64,000 nucleotides of DNA from Dyella jiangningensis (GCF_003264855.1 NZ_NFZS01000001.1:1-64000), one strand, 5' to 3'. Numbered from the stretch's first letter, positions 22,363-31,803 are shown. Numbers and translations: made by a program. The notes: generated from the sequence alone by a model not told the origin.

Positions 22363-24585
22363 ATGTCGACAGTCGACCGCCCCACTGCCAGGCAACGCCG
22401 ACCGCTACACCGCCGCTGGCGACGCATGCTCGGTTGGACCGCACTGGTGCTCGATCACCTCAAGCCGGTGCGCGTCTCGTTGCTGGTGCTGGCGGTGGCC
22501 GTGTTCGTGGCGGTCGGCGTGGACCAGGCGGCCGAACTGTTCCTGATTGCGCTGTGGACCGACCCGAGCCCCTGGCGCTATCTCACCCTGCTGGCCACCA
22601 GCGCGCTTGCAGGGCTTTCGATGTGGTACGCGGCGCGCAACGCCTATCGCCTGCGCTACCCACGTTGGCCGGCGCTGCAGGATGAACGCGCGGCGGTGCT
22701 GCGTGACTGGCTGCCGCGCCTGCTGGGCGCCGCCGTGCCCCTGCTGGTCTGCCTGGGTTACGTGTTCGCGCTGGCGAGCCTGCCGCACGGTTCCTGCGGA
22801 GCCGCCCTGGAATGCGCGCAACGCAGCTGGCGCGCGATCGGCCTGGTGTTGGTATCGGCGGCGCTGATCATCTTCTTCGTTTCGCGTCGGCGGCTGTGGC
22901 GCGCGCTGTCGCGACGCTCAGCATCGCTGGCGCCCCCGGCGCCACGTCCATCCGCCGAAGCGCGCGTGTGGCGCGTGCGCGACCTCGGCGTCATTCCGTG
23001 CATGTGCTACGCCGTGGTGGTGGTGCTCAACATCCTGGCCACTGTGTTGATCGTGCTGCGGCCGGAGGCGCTGGACGGCATCGGACCGCTGGCCCAGCTG
23101 CTGATCTCCGCGGCATTCCTGTGCTTCAGCGGCAGCCTGCTGTGCATGATCGGCGATCGACGTGGCGTGCCCTTGCTCAGCGCGATGTTGCTGTTGAGTG
23201 CATCGCTGCACTGGCTGCACCTCAACGACAACCACCGGGTGCGCCAGTATCCGGCCATGAGCACGCACGAGCTTCCGATGAAGCCGCCAGCGGAATCGCG
23301 GCCGAGTTTCGATGCCTACGCCGACGCCTGGCTCAACGACCGCTGCGCAGGGCATGCGCGCTGCCCGGTGATACTCGTTGCCGCGGAAGGCGGCGGCATT
23401 CGCGGTGCGGCGTGGACAGCCGTGGTGTTGAGCCGATTGACGGCCATGCTCGACGCGCAGGACCACGCTCAAGGTGAGCCGCTTTTCCCGCGCTACCTGT
23501 TCGCCGCCAGTGGCGTATCCGGCGGCAGCCTCGGACTGGCGACCTACGTGAGCATGCTCGCCCAACCATCACCGACCAACGCGGCGACGCTGGAAGGCCG
23601 CGCGCAGGAGATGCTCAGCCACGACTTTCTCGCGCCGACGCTGGCCAATGCGTTCTTCGTCGATTTCACCCAACGCTGGCTGCCGGGCGCATGGTTGAAC
23701 GATCGCTCGCGCGCACTCACCCGCGCCTGGGAGTCGGCGGCTCGCAAGCAAGGCGTCAACGCGTTCGCGGAACCCTTCGCGGCGCTTTATGCACGAGCGG
23801 ACGGCACGGCCGCACCCACCGTGCCGGCCTTGTTCCTCAACAGCACGACGGTGAACGAGGGACGGCGTTTCATCCAGCATCCATTCCAGGCCATCGCCAC
23901 GCCGCAGCGCCAGCCGTGGACCGCCGGCTTCGATGGATCGAGCTGGCTGGATCCACGCGTGCCGCTGAGCGAAGTGGTGCTCAACAGCGCACGCTTTACC
24001 TATGTGAGCCCGGCCGGGACGCTGGAAACCGCGCAGCCCAGCCCGCCGGTGCCCGCGCGCCTGCAGCTGGTCGACGGTGGCTATTTCGAAAACTCCGGCA
24101 GCACCACCTTGCTGGAGGTGATGCGTCTGTTGCGCGAGCGTGCTCGCCAGCGCGATCTGTCGCTGCGCTTCATCGTCATCCACATCAGCAACGATCCGCA
24201 GATGACCGATTTCATCGACCGGCACGATCCCGCGCATCCCTTGCCGTTCTATTCCTCGGCCTGCCCGCCATTGCCCGGGCCCGTGCGCGACGGCGTGCGC
24301 GGCGAAGCGGTCGCGCCGCTCGACGCCTTGCTCGATACGCGTGCGGCACGTGGCGAGTACGCCCGCGTGCAGTTGCTCAATACGTTGAAGCCCGATGATG
24401 CCGATCCCGCAAAGGGCGACATGCTGTGGCATTTCCGGTTGTGCCGCGGCAACTATCCCATTCCCCTGGGATGGACCATCTCCACGCCGGTGTTCGCGGA
24501 GCTGGATCGCCAACTCGACGAGCACTATCCGCTGCCGGCCATGGTCCAGGCCCTCAAGACACAGCTGGCGCCCGACGTGCCCTGA
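22363..24585 (+). CDS. Membrane-anchored patatin-like phospholipase
   Basis: The 740-aa product has an N-terminal half with about six to eight predicted membrane helices (for example residues 39-55, 66-85, 120-140, 155-172, 215-235, 245-265) and a C-terminal cytosolic-type patatin lipase domain. The domain shows the oxyanion loop EGGGIRGAAW near residue 342, the nucleophile-elbow GVSGGS with serine about 386, and the catalytic DGGYFENSG with aspartate about 571. Such enzymes hydrolyse acyl chains from phospholipids or other lipids. The start at 22363 is the first ATG after the REP pair. A separate lipoprotein patatin is at 29431-30357. The physiological substrate is unknown. Confidence 0.85.
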   Translation: MSTVDRPTARQRRPLHRRWRRMLGWTALVLDHLKPVRVSLLVLAVAVFVAVGVDQAAELFLIALWTDPSPWRYLTLLATSALAGLSMWYAARNAYRLRYPRWPALQDERAAVLRDWLPRLLGAAVPLLVCLGYVFALASLPHGSCGAALECAQRSWRAIGLVLVSAALIIFFVSRRRLWRALSRRSASLAPPAPRPSAEARVWRVRDLGVIPCMCYAVVVVLNILATVLIVLRPEALDGIGPLAQLLISAAFLCFSGSLLCMIGDRRGVPLLSAMLLLSASLHWLHLNDNHRVRQYPAMSTHELPMKPPAESRPSFDAYADAWLNDRCAGHARCPVILVAAEGGGIRGAAWTAVVLSRLTAMLDAQDHAQGEPLFPRYLFAASGVSGGSLGLATYVSMLAQPSPTNAATLEGRAQEMLSHDFLAPTLANAFFVDFTQRWLPGAWLNDRSRALTRAWESAARKQGVNAFAEPFAALYARADGTAAPTVPALFLNSTTVNEGRRFIQHPFQAIATPQRQPWTAGFDGSSWLDPRVPLSEVVLNSARFTYVSPAGTLETAQPSPPVPARLQLVDGGYFENSGSTTLLEVMRLLRERARQRDLSLRFIVIHISNDPQMTDFIDRHDPAHPLPFYSSACPPLPGPVRDGVRGEAVAPLDALLDTRAARGEYARVQLLNTLKPDDADPAKGDMLWHFRLCRGNYPIPLGWTISTPVFAELDRQLDEHYPLPAMVQALKTQLAPDVP

Positions 24586-24632
24586 AGTGAGGTGTCGCGT
24601 CGGTTGAGACGTCGCCAGCGCACACTGGCGGC

Positions 24633-25724
24633 ATGGCCGAATCCTTTCTTCCACCGCAGGCTCACAAGGGGCGAGGCGCTGCTTCCAATCCGGAAGGGCG
24701 CTTCGAGTCGATCCGGCACCACGCCGAGGACGACGGCTGGCAAAGCCTGTTGCTGGACGAAGCGGCGCCGCGGCCACGCACCGAAGTCACCGAGGAGCGC
24801 GCGCGCAGCGTCATCACGCACAACGATTCGCCGGACATCCATTTCAACCAGGCGCTCAACCCGTACCGCGGTTGCGAGCATGGTTGCATCTATTGCTTCG
24901 CGCGACCGTCGCACAGCTATCTCAACCTGTCACCCGGGCTCGACTTCGAAACCAAGCTGCGCGCCAAGAGCAACTTGGCCGAAGTGCTGCGACATGAACT
25001 TTCGCGCCGCAGCTATGTGGTCAGCCCGATCAACATCGGCAGCAACACCGATCCGTACCAACCGATCGAACGACGCTGGAAGCTGACGCGCGCGGCGCTG
25101 GAAGTGCTGGCCGAATGCCATCATCCATGCACCATCGTCACCAAGAACGCGATGGTGGAACGCGACCTGGACATCCTCGCGCCGATGGCGCGCGAGAACC
25201 TGGTGCAGGTGCTCGTCTCGGTGAATTCGCTCGACAACCATCTCGCCGCGAAGCTGGAACCACGCGCGAGTGCGCCGCACCGGCGCATCAAGGCAATCCG
25301 TACGCTGGCCGACGCGGGCGTGCCGGTCGGCGTGCTGGTGGCGCCGATCATCCCCGCGTTGAACGATCGCGACATGGAAGCGGTGCTCGAGCAGGCTGCC
25401 GACGCCGGTGCGCGCAGCGCCGGCTTTACCACGCTGCGACTGCCTTACGAGCTGAAGGCGCTGTTTCGCGAATGGCTGGCGCTGCATGCGCCACAACGGG
25501 CGGCCCACGTGATGAGCCTGGTGCAGCAAATGCACGGTGGACGCGACTACGACAGCAACTTCGCCACGCGCATGCATGGGCAGGGCGTGTTTGCCGAACT
25601 CATCCGTCGTCGCTTCGACGTGGCCTGCCGCAAGCATGGTTTCGGCCGTGTCCGCGAGCTGCAGCTCGATACGGCGAAGTTCGTGCCGCCGCGCGAACCG
25701 TCGCCGCAAGGTCAACTGTTCTGA
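24633..25724 (+). CDS. PA0069-type radical SAM protein
   Basis: The 363-aa product has the radical SAM cysteine motif CEHGCIYC (C81, C85, C88), which binds a 4Fe-4S cluster, inside NPYRGCEHGCIYCFARPSH. It resembles the spore-photoproduct-lyase-like group annotated as the PA0069 family in Pseudomonas. Other conserved-looking segments are INIGSNTDPYQPIE and TIVTKNAMVERDLDIL. The reaction is not known for this group. It starts 47 bp after the patatin gene and ends 7 bp before an inverted repeat that precedes the next operon. Confidence 0.9.
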   Translation: MAESFLPPQAHKGRGAASNPEGRFESIRHHAEDDGWQSLLLDEAAPRPRTEVTEERARSVITHNDSPDIHFNQALNPYRGCEHGCIYCFARPSHSYLNLSPGLDFETKLRAKSNLAEVLRHELSRRSYVVSPINIGSNTDPYQPIERRWKLTRAALEVLAECHHPCTIVTKNAMVERDLDILAPMARENLVQVLVSVNSLDNHLAAKLEPRASAPHRRIKAIRTLADAGVPVGVLVAPIIPALNDRDMEAVLEQAADAGARSAGFTTLRLPYELKALFREWLALHAPQRAAHVMSLVQQMHGGRDYDSNFATRMHGQGVFAELIRRRFDVACRKHGFGRVRELQLDTAKFVPPREPSPQGQLF

Positions 25725-25731
25725 GACGAGG

Positions 25732-25763
25732 TGTGTAAAGCCTTGTAAAAGGCGCTTTACACA
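25732..25763. promoter_or_regulatory. Inverted repeat upstream of exported protein-regulator operon
   Basis: TGTGTAAAGC (25732-25741) and GCTTTACACA (25754-25763) form a perfect 10-bp inverted repeat with a 12-bp centre, 75 bp upstream of the next start codon. The sequence is richer in A and T than its surroundings. It could be an operator for the downstream HTH regulator. A terminator for the radical SAM gene is less likely because no T-run follows. A smaller hairpin, GTCGC-TAGTG-GCGAC, lies between it and the start codon, at about 25807-25821. Confidence 0.55.
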
Positions 25764-25838
25764 TAGGTCTGTTGCGTCAGAATAGGGGGCGACCAGACTG
25801 TCCGGTGTCGCTAGTGGCGACTTACCGGAGATATCTCG

Positions 25839-26501
25839 ATGAAGACCAGGATGTGGTTCCTTGCACTCGCCGGCGCCTGCGCGACCGCCGGCATCGCCGT
25901 GACGGCCCAGGCCTCGCATGACATGGCCGCGATGGCCCAGGCGGCGCCCGCCGCCGCGCCCGTGGCTGCCCCCAAACTGCAGGCCGCGATGCGCTCGTTG
26001 TGGCATGGCCACGTGGTGCACACGCGAGAGTATGCGATGGCCGTGCACGCGCATGACGCCGCCAAGGCCAAGGCGGCGGAAGACGCCGTGGTGGCCAACG
26101 CCAAGCAGATCGCCGACGCTGTCGCCGGCTTTTATGGCAAGCCGGCGGGTGAGCAGACGCTGCAATTGCTGGCCGGCCATTGGGGTGGCGTGAAAGCGCT
26201 CACCGATGCCACCGCCGCGAAGGATGCGGCGGCCGAACAGAAGGCCATGGCCGACCTCAACACCAACGTCACTGCGATCGCCAAATTCTTCTCGGGCGCC
26301 AATCCCAACCTGCCGGAGAGCGCGGTGCAGAGCCTGTTCGCGATGCACGTCGCGCATCACGCCTCGCAGATCAGCCAGATCATGAGCGGCGATACCAAGG
26401 GCGAGCAGGCGACCTGGACGCAGATGCAGGCGCACATGAACACGATTGCCGATGCGTTGGCCGGCGGCATCGCCAAGCAGTTCCCGGACAAGGCGAGCTG
26501 A
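25839..26501 (+). CDS. Exported histidine-rich four-helix protein of unknown function
   Basis: The 220-aa product has a signal peptide (cleavage near VTAQA-SHD, about residue 25), a short Ala/Pro/Met linker, and four predicted helices. Each helix carries histidines: H56, H58, H61 (LWHGHVVHTREY), H114 (LAGHW), H170, H173, H174 (AMHVAHHASQ) and H199 (QMQAHMNTIADAL). It resembles from memory a family of about 160-200-aa proteins in Bacillus with an LWEEHV...HH...HI..MADMLS pattern and no assigned function. The His distribution suggests metal binding in the periplasm, which is inference. It shares an operon with the HTH regulator, which starts 2 bp after its stop. Confidence 0.7.
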   Translation: MKTRMWFLALAGACATAGIAVTAQASHDMAAMAQAAPAAAPVAAPKLQAAMRSLWHGHVVHTREYAMAVHAHDAAKAKAAEDAVVANAKQIADAVAGFYGKPAGEQTLQLLAGHWGGVKALTDATAAKDAAAEQKAMADLNTNVTAIAKFFSGANPNLPESAVQSLFAMHVAHHASQISQIMSGDTKGEQATWTQMQAHMNTIADALAGGIAKQFPDKAS

Positions 26502-26503
26502 CG

Positions 26504-27163
26504 ATGACGGCGCTCAGGCAGCTCGGTGGCACCCAGCAGCGATTGCTACGGCAGTTGCTGATGGCCAGCGAGGGCGCCACGGTGGAATCGCTGTGCGAGC
26601 AACTGCGCATCAGCCACAACGCCGTGCGCCAGCACCTGAGCGCCCTGATCGCCCGCGATGTGGTGGAACGCGCGCAATCGCGACCGAGCGGTGGCAGGCC
26701 GGTGGCCTGCTATCGCCTCACCGAAGCGGGACGTGCACTGTTTCCACGCAACTACGGCACCATCGCGACGGCGCTGCTGTCGCAACTGCAGGATCGCTTC
26801 GGCGAGACGGGCGTGGAACAGATGCTGCGCGAACTCGGCCGCAGCCTGGGCAGTCAGGAAGTGGCACCCGCTGCGGACACCCCGGCGGAGGAGGTCGTGC
26901 AGGCGCTGGCGCAGAAACTCGACGCGCTCGGCTACGAAGCCGTCGCCGCCAGGCATGGCGGGGAGTATCAGGTCGAGGCCTTCAACTGCGTATTCCATGC
27001 GATGGCGCAGCAACACCCGCAGGTATGCAAGTTCGACCTGGCATACATGGAAGCGGCGACCGGCCGGCGTGTGCACCATATGGAATGCATCGTGCGTGGC
27101 GGGCACGTGTGCCGCTTTCGCCTCGGCGCGTTGTTGCCGGACGAAGCCAAGAGGAAGCGCTGA
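26504..27163 (+). CDS. SufR-like HTH regulator with cysteine cluster
   Basis: The 219-aa product has an N-terminal winged helix-turn-helix (about residues 10-75; ATVESLCEQLRISHNAVRQHLSAL) and a C-terminal domain with four spaced cysteines, C162, C175, C195 and C203 (C-x12-C-x19-C-x7-C). A C-x12-C start is also seen in SufR-type iron-sulfur regulators, though the later spacings differ here. A bound Fe-S cluster sensing iron, oxygen or NO is therefore plausible but inferred. It is coupled to the exported His-rich protein (2-bp gap) and may control that operon through the inverted repeat at 25732-25763. The ATG at 26504 gives the normal N-terminus. Confidence 0.8.
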   Translation: MTALRQLGGTQQRLLRQLLMASEGATVESLCEQLRISHNAVRQHLSALIARDVVERAQSRPSGGRPVACYRLTEAGRALFPRNYGTIATALLSQLQDRFGETGVEQMLRELGRSLGSQEVAPAADTPAEEVVQALAQKLDALGYEAVAARHGGEYQVEAFNCVFHAMAQQHPQVCKFDLAYMEAATGRRVHHMECIVRGGHVCRFRLGALLPDEAKRKR

Positions 27164-27170
27164 GGAGCGG

Positions 27171-27201
27171 AAAAAAAGCCGCCGATGTCTCCATCGGCGG
27201 C
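27171..27201 (-). terminator. Rho-independent terminator of S9 peptidase gene
   Basis: GCCGCCGATG (27178-27187) pairs perfectly with CATCGGCGGC (27192-27201) around a 4-nt loop. The A-run at 27171-27177 becomes the U-tract on the minus strand, so it serves the peptidase; it may also slow transcription from the convergent regulator gene. Confidence 0.88.
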
Positions 27202-27228
27202 TCGTGGTGTTTCATGTACCTCTAAGGC

Positions 27229-29259
27229 TCAGCCCTTCGCCGGCAGGTACTTGTCGAACCACATCAGCGCGCGCTGCAGCACGTCACGCTGGTGATCCGG
27301 ATCGACGAAGTGGTGGCCTTCGTTCGGATACACCACCAGCGAGGTCGGCACGCCCTGGGCGCGCAACGCATGCCAGTACTCGAACGACTGCGGCGCCGGA
27401 CATTCCGCATCGCGGTCGCCGACCACGATCAACGTGGGCGTCTTTACCTGCTTGATGAAGTTGATCGCCGAGCTCTTCGCGTACACCGCAGGGTCGTCGT
27501 ACACCGACGCGCCGAAGAACGGCACCATCCACTGGTCGATCAGGTTCTGGCCGTAGTAGCTCTGCCAGTTGCTGATGCCGGCGCCGGCCACCACCGCGCG
27601 GAAGCGCTGCGTCTGCGTCGGCACGAACATGCTCATGAAGCCGCCATAGCTCCAGCCGGTGAGGCCCAGGCGCTTGTCGTCCACCGGCAGCTTCTTCTCG
27701 ATGGTGTCGATGCCGGCGAGGATGTCGCGCAGGTCGCCGTGGCCGAAGTCCTTGCGGTTGGCCTGCACGTAGGCCTCGCCCTGGCCGAAGCTGCCGCGCG
27801 GGTTGGGCATGAACACGAAGTAGCCCAGTGCCGAGAACGGCACGCCGCCGAAGCCCACGGCCGGCCAGCGCGGAATCACCGCGGCCGACGGGCCGCCGTG
27901 CACGGTGACGATCATCGGGTAGGACTTCTTCGGATCGTAGTTGGCCGGATACAACAGCCAGCCCTGCACGTGGCGGCCTTCGTTGTCCCATTCCACCGAC
28001 TCGGTCTTGCCCCATGAGGGCTTGAGGCCGGTATTGAGATGGGTGACGGCCGGCGGCGACGTCTTGCCGAATTCGCCGGCATGCACTTCCGGCGCCGTGT
28101 CGAAGGAGCTCTGGATGAAGGCGACCTTGGTCTGGTTCGCCGACAGCGACAATGCCATCGACGCGGTGCCGTCGTAGATGCTCGCCGGCAGCGTGAACAG
28201 CGTGACGCTCTGCTCGGCCTTGTTGCCGGCGACACCGTACTCGGCCACCTCGCTCTGGCCGTTGCGCACCTGCGAGACCAGCATGTTGCCGCTGGTGCTC
28301 CAGGTGAACCACACCGGCGTCACCTTGGTGTCGGGCGTGAGATTGACCGGCTCGCCACCGCGCGATGACACCGCGTAGATGTCGCCGCCGGTGGAACCCT
28401 GGTCGCTCATCAGGCCACCGATGAAGGCGATGCGCTGGCCATCCGGTGAGAAGCGCGGCAACGCCATCTGCAGACCGTGCAGCGAACCCTTCACCGTGGT
28501 GGGATCGAGCACCATGGTCGCCTTGGCATCGACCTTGGCGTCCTGCACGTAGAGTTTGGCTACCCACCAGTTGTTGTCGCCCGGCGGCGGCGCGCCGACG
28601 TAGGCGATGCGCTGGTTGTCCGGCGACCAGCTGTATTCATAGGCATAGGTGCTGGCGTCGGTGAGCAGGTGCACGGCGCCGCCCGTGGCGTCCACCGTCG
28701 CCACGCGCTGCACTTCCAGGCCATCCACGCCGATCTCGCCCGACGCCGGTTTGGCCGCATAGACGGCGCTGGCGCGACGCGTGCCATTGGGTACGTAGAG
28801 GAAGGCCAGCGACTTGCCATCGGGCGACCAGGTGAGATCGTCGCTCACGCCGGGCAGCTCGGCCAGGCGCTTGGGCGTGCCCTTGGCCGTGACATCGACC
28901 ACCACCAGGTCCTTCTGCTTGCCGCCGCTGGCGCAGTTGGAGACGAAGGCGAGGTGATGCGAATCCGGCGCCCAGGCGATGTTCTCGGAACTGCAGCTGC
29001 CCGGCTTGTTGTCGCTGATGCGGCGTACGTCGCTGCCATCGGCCTTGGCGACCTCGATGCCATCCTTGCCCTCGGTGCGTACCACCCAGGCGAGCTGCGT
29101 GCCGTCGGGCGAAAGCTGCACGGCGCTGATCGAATGCACCTTGCCGAGCTCGGTGAGCAAGGACTCGATGCGGGGATCGACCGGAGTGGGCGCGGCGAAC
29201 GCCGAAGGCGCCAGGACGGCGATGAGGGCTGGCAGGAGGAGACGTGCAGGCTGGGCCAT
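27229..29259 (-). CDS. S9-family prolyl oligopeptidase (dipeptidyl aminopeptidase type)
   Basis: The 676-aa product is an exported serine peptidase: a signal peptide (LLLPALIAVLAPSAFA), an N-terminal beta-propeller of WD40/PD40-like blades (repeated LSPDGT, WAPDSHH, WSPDGKS, FSPDGQRIAF) over about residues 30-400, and a C-terminal alpha/beta hydrolase domain with the nucleophile in GWSYGG (Ser about 537), acid near VVGDRDAECP and histidine in NEGHHF. It cleaves short peptides in the periplasm. The start at 29259 opens the signal peptide; an in-frame reading back to 29355 would bury it. The gene ends next to its own terminator. Confidence 0.92.
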   Translation of the reverse strand: MAQPARLLLPALIAVLAPSAFAAPTPVDPRIESLLTELGKVHSISAVQLSPDGTQLAWVVRTEGKDGIEVAKADGSDVRRISDNKPGSCSSENIAWAPDSHHLAFVSNCASGGKQKDLVVVDVTAKGTPKRLAELPGVSDDLTWSPDGKSLAFLYVPNGTRRASAVYAAKPASGEIGVDGLEVQRVATVDATGGAVHLLTDASTYAYEYSWSPDNQRIAYVGAPPPGDNNWWVAKLYVQDAKVDAKATMVLDPTTVKGSLHGLQMALPRFSPDGQRIAFIGGLMSDQGSTGGDIYAVSSRGGEPVNLTPDTKVTPVWFTWSTSGNMLVSQVRNGQSEVAEYGVAGNKAEQSVTLFTLPASIYDGTASMALSLSANQTKVAFIQSSFDTAPEVHAGEFGKTSPPAVTHLNTGLKPSWGKTESVEWDNEGRHVQGWLLYPANYDPKKSYPMIVTVHGGPSAAVIPRWPAVGFGGVPFSALGYFVFMPNPRGSFGQGEAYVQANRKDFGHGDLRDILAGIDTIEKKLPVDDKRLGLTGWSYGGFMSMFVPTQTQRFRAVVAGAGISNWQSYYGQNLIDQWMVPFFGASVYDDPAVYAKSSAINFIKQVKTPTLIVVGDRDAECPAPQSFEYWHALRAQGVPTSLVVYPNEGHHFVDPDHQRDVLQRALMWFDKYLPAKG

Positions 29260-29400
29260 GGATATGCCTGGTGCGGTGGAAAGCGTAAACGCTAACAGGC
29301 CGTGGCACCCGCGTGTATGTGCAGGAGTGCATGCCTCGCGGGTGCGACGGCACACCGCTGGAGCGCAGGATGTTTCGGTGCGGGACCACGTGCTCTGCTG

Positions 29401-29424
29401 TCGCGCACAGGGTGCGCCCCCACA
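29401..29424 (-). repeat. Degenerate REP-like element
   Basis: TCGCGCACAGGGTGCGC followed by CCCCACA matches the minus orientation of the REP-like family with several changes. It lies between the S9 peptidase start and the patatin stop. Confidence 0.6.
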
Positions 29425-29430
29425 ACAGCG

Positions 29431-30357
29431 TCAGTGCGCGGCGATCGCCTGCTGCTGGTGCGCGGCCTGTATCGCGGCGATCTTCGCCTTGATCGCCGGC
29501 ATCGCCGCCAGCGCGGCGCGTTCGCCTTCCAGAATGGCCTGGTTCTTCTGTTCGAAGTCCGCCGCGCCGATCTGGTTCACCTTCGGGCGGATCACGATGT
29601 CCGCGCGCGCCAGTTCCTGCTCGCCGAGCTTCTGGCCCATGATGCTGATGGACTGTCCGACGATATTGAACACGCCTTGCGGATTGGTGCCGTCGGCCTT
29701 GCTGGAGATATCCACGGCAATGACCACGTCCGCGCCCAGCTGGCGCGCGGCGTCGACCGGCACCGGGCTGACCACGCCGCCATCGATGTAGTGCTTGCCG
29801 TTGATCTCCACCGGCTCGAACACGCCGGGCACGCTGCTGGAGGCGCGCACCGCCTGGCCGGTGTTGCCGCGCACGAACACGGTGCGTTGCCCGGTTTCCA
29901 GCTGCGTGGCCACGGCGGCGAACGGCACGGCGAGCTTGTCCAGCGGACGGTTCTTCACCTGCTGGTTCACGTAGTCCTGCAGCTTCTGGCCCTGGACCAC
30001 GCCGCCTGAGAACAGGCGAACGTCGCGCAGGTTGGCCTGGTCCAGCGCGTAGGCGGTCTCCTGCAGCTGGAACGGATCCATGCCGCTGGCGTAGAGCGAA
30101 CCGACCACGCTGCCGGCGCTGGTGCCCGCCACCACGTCCGGCCGGATGCCGTTGGCTTCGAGCATCTTGATCACGCCGATGTGCGCGAAGCCCTTGGCCG
30201 CGCCGCCGCCCAGCGCCAGGCCGATACGCAGCTTCACCACCGGCGGCGGCACCAGCGGTGCGGGCGGCGGCGTGGGCTTGGTGGTGCCGAAGCAGGCGCA
30301 CAGCACAAGGCTGGCGAGCAGGGGCAGGAGCGGGCGGTAGCGGTGGATGGCGGACAT
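29431..30357 (-). CDS. Patatin-like phospholipase, lipoprotein (RssA type)
   Basis: The 308-aa product has an N-terminal lipoprotein-like signal (LLPLLASLVLCAC, with lipidation cysteine near residue 22) followed by a Pro-rich linker and a patatin domain: oxyanion loop GLALGGGAAKGFAHIG, nucleophile elbow GTSAGS and catalytic HYIDGGVVSPVPVDAAR. Family members hydrolyse acyl esters of lipids; a lipoprotein form would act at the membrane surface in the periplasm. It is shorter and compact, unlike the multi-helix patatin at 22363-24585. The neighbours on the same strand are fbp upstream (163 bp) and the S9 peptidase downstream. Confidence 0.88.
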   Translation of the reverse strand: MSAIHRYRPLLPLLASLVLCACFGTTKPTPPPAPLVPPPVVKLRIGLALGGGAAKGFAHIGVIKMLEANGIRPDVVAGTSAGSVVGSLYASGMDPFQLQETAYALDQANLRDVRLFSGGVVQGQKLQDYVNQQVKNRPLDKLAVPFAAVATQLETGQRTVFVRGNTGQAVRASSSVPGVFEPVEINGKHYIDGGVVSPVPVDAARQLGADVVIAVDISSKADGTNPQGVFNIVGQSISIMGQKLGEQELARADIVIRPKVNQIGAADFEQKNQAILEGERAALAAMPAIKAKIAAIQAAHQQQAIAAH

Positions 30358-30475
30358 GGCTCGTGGCGCGGTGGGTGAATGTGGCCGCCTGACGGGGAGG
30401 CCACTGGCGCGCGAGTGTAAGGCCGCCGCAGGGCGGCGCGCTGTCGGTGCAGGGCGCTTGTTGGGCGCTGCTCAG

Positions 30476-30514
30476 AAAAGCGCCAGCGGGGAGACGACCC
30501 GGTCGGCTCCCCGC
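30476..30514 (-). terminator. Probable terminator of fbp
   Basis: GCGGGGAG (30486-30493) pairs with CTCCCCGC (30507-30514). On the minus strand it is followed after a few bases by TTTT (30476-30479). It lies 6 bp after the fbp stop. Confidence 0.55.
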
Positions 30515-30520
30515 GTCAGC

Positions 30521-31534
30521 TCAGGCGGCCGCGTCGGCCTCGACGTGGTAGTGCGTGGCCACTTCCACTTCGTTCTTCGAGCCAAGGAACACCGGCACAC
30601 GCTGGTGCAGGCCACTGGGCTCGATCTCCATGATGCGCTCGCGGCCGGTGGTGGCCGCGCCGCCTGCCTGCTCGATGATGAAGGCCATCGGATTGGCCTC
30701 GTACATCAGGCGCAGCTTGCCGCCCTTGGACTTGATCTTGGCGTCCAGCGGATAGAAGAACACGCCGCCGCGCGTGATGATGCGATGCACGTCGGCCACC
30801 ATCGAGGCCACCCAGCGCATGTTGAAGTCCTTCGCGCGCGGGCCGTCCTTGCCGGCCAGCAACTCGCCGATGTAGCGCTGCATCGGCGCTTCCCAGTGGC
30901 GTTGGTTCGACATGTTGATGGCGAACTCGGCGGTTTCTTCCGGAATGCGGATGTCGCGGCGGCTGAGGATGAAGCTGCCCACTTCGCGGTCCAGCGTGAA
31001 CTCGTGCGTGCCGTGGCCGAAGGTCAGCACCAGCACGGTGGCCGGGCCGTACACCACGTAACCGGCGGCGAGCTGGGTGGTGCCCGCCTGCAGGAAGTGC
31101 TCGGCCTTGGGTTCGGTGATGCCATCGGGGCAGCGCAGGATCGAGAAGATCGTGCCGACCGAGATGTTCACGTCGATGTTGGAGCTGCCATCCAGCGGAT
31201 CGAACAGCAGCAGATGGTTGCCCTTGGGGTACATGTCGGGGATCGGCTGCGGGTCTTCCATCTCCTCCGATGCGCAGGCGGCGAGCTGGCCGCCCCAGGC
31301 GTTCGCTTCGAGCAGGATCTCGTTGGAGATCACGTCCAGCTTCTTCTGTGCCTCGCCCTGGATGTTGCCGGTACCGGCCTCGCCCAGCACGCCGCCGAGG
31401 GCGCCCTTGTTGGTGGCCACCGCGATGCGCTTGCAGGCACGGGCCACGACTTCGATCAGCAGGGACAGCTCGGCATTGATATGGCCGGCGCGACGTTCCT
31501 CGATCAGGAACTGGATCAGCGAGATGGACTTCAT
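30521..31534 (-). CDS. fbp: Class I fructose-1,6-bisphosphatase
   Basis: Fbp removes the 1-phosphate from fructose 1,6-bisphosphate in gluconeogenesis. The 337-aa product has the usual length and metal/substrate motifs: [29 protein letters not shown], and a C-terminal region with [11 protein letters not shown] and [20 protein letters not shown]. The start at 31534 ([13 protein letters not shown]) is the family start; a longer in-frame reading to 31612 has no support. No strong ribosome-binding site is visible. Fbp fits growth on acetate and other gluconeogenic carbon, consistent with acs in the same region, though they are not in one operon. Confidence 0.96.
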   Translation of the reverse strand: MKSISLIQFLIEERRAGHINAELSLLIEVVARACKRIAVATNKGALGGVLGEAGTGNIQGEAQKKLDVISNEILLEANAWGGQLAACASEEMEDPQPIPDMYPKGNHLLLFDPLDGSSNIDVNISVGTIFSILRCPDGITEPKAEHFLQAGTTQLAAGYVVYGPATVLVLTFGHGTHEFTLDREVGSFILSRRDIRIPEETAEFAINMSNQRHWEAPMQRYIGELLAGKDGPRAKDFNMRWVASMVADVHRIITRGGVFFYPLDAKIKSKGGKLRLMYEANPMAFIIEQAGGAATTGRERIMEIEPSGLHQRVPVFLGSKNEVEVATHYHVEADAAA

Positions 31535-31671
31535 GACAAACCCGCAAGCGAAGGGATGCCTATTGTCCGGGCAGAACCGGCTGCTTGTCAGCTCAAAAGA
31601 TGACCAGTGCATTCATCTCCATGTCGTGAAAACCTTTTCGGGCGAACCAGTGGCAAGCCGAGCAGGTTTTT

Positions 31672-31789
31672 TGTAGGAGCGCACCCAGTGCGCGATCGGC
31701 GGCCCCGCAAAACCTCATCGGTGAACTATCGGCATCAACCGACGACTCGGCCGGGTGTCGTCCGATCGCGCACTGGGTGCGCTCCTACA
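31672..31789. repeat. REP-like inverted pair
   Basis: Copies at 31672-31695 (plus) and 31766-31789 (minus) occupy the 336-bp gap between fbp and the DJ-1-like gene. The rest of the gap holds only the two palindromes listed separately. Confidence 0.85.
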
Positions 31790-31803
31790 GCTGACCATGT
31801 CAG

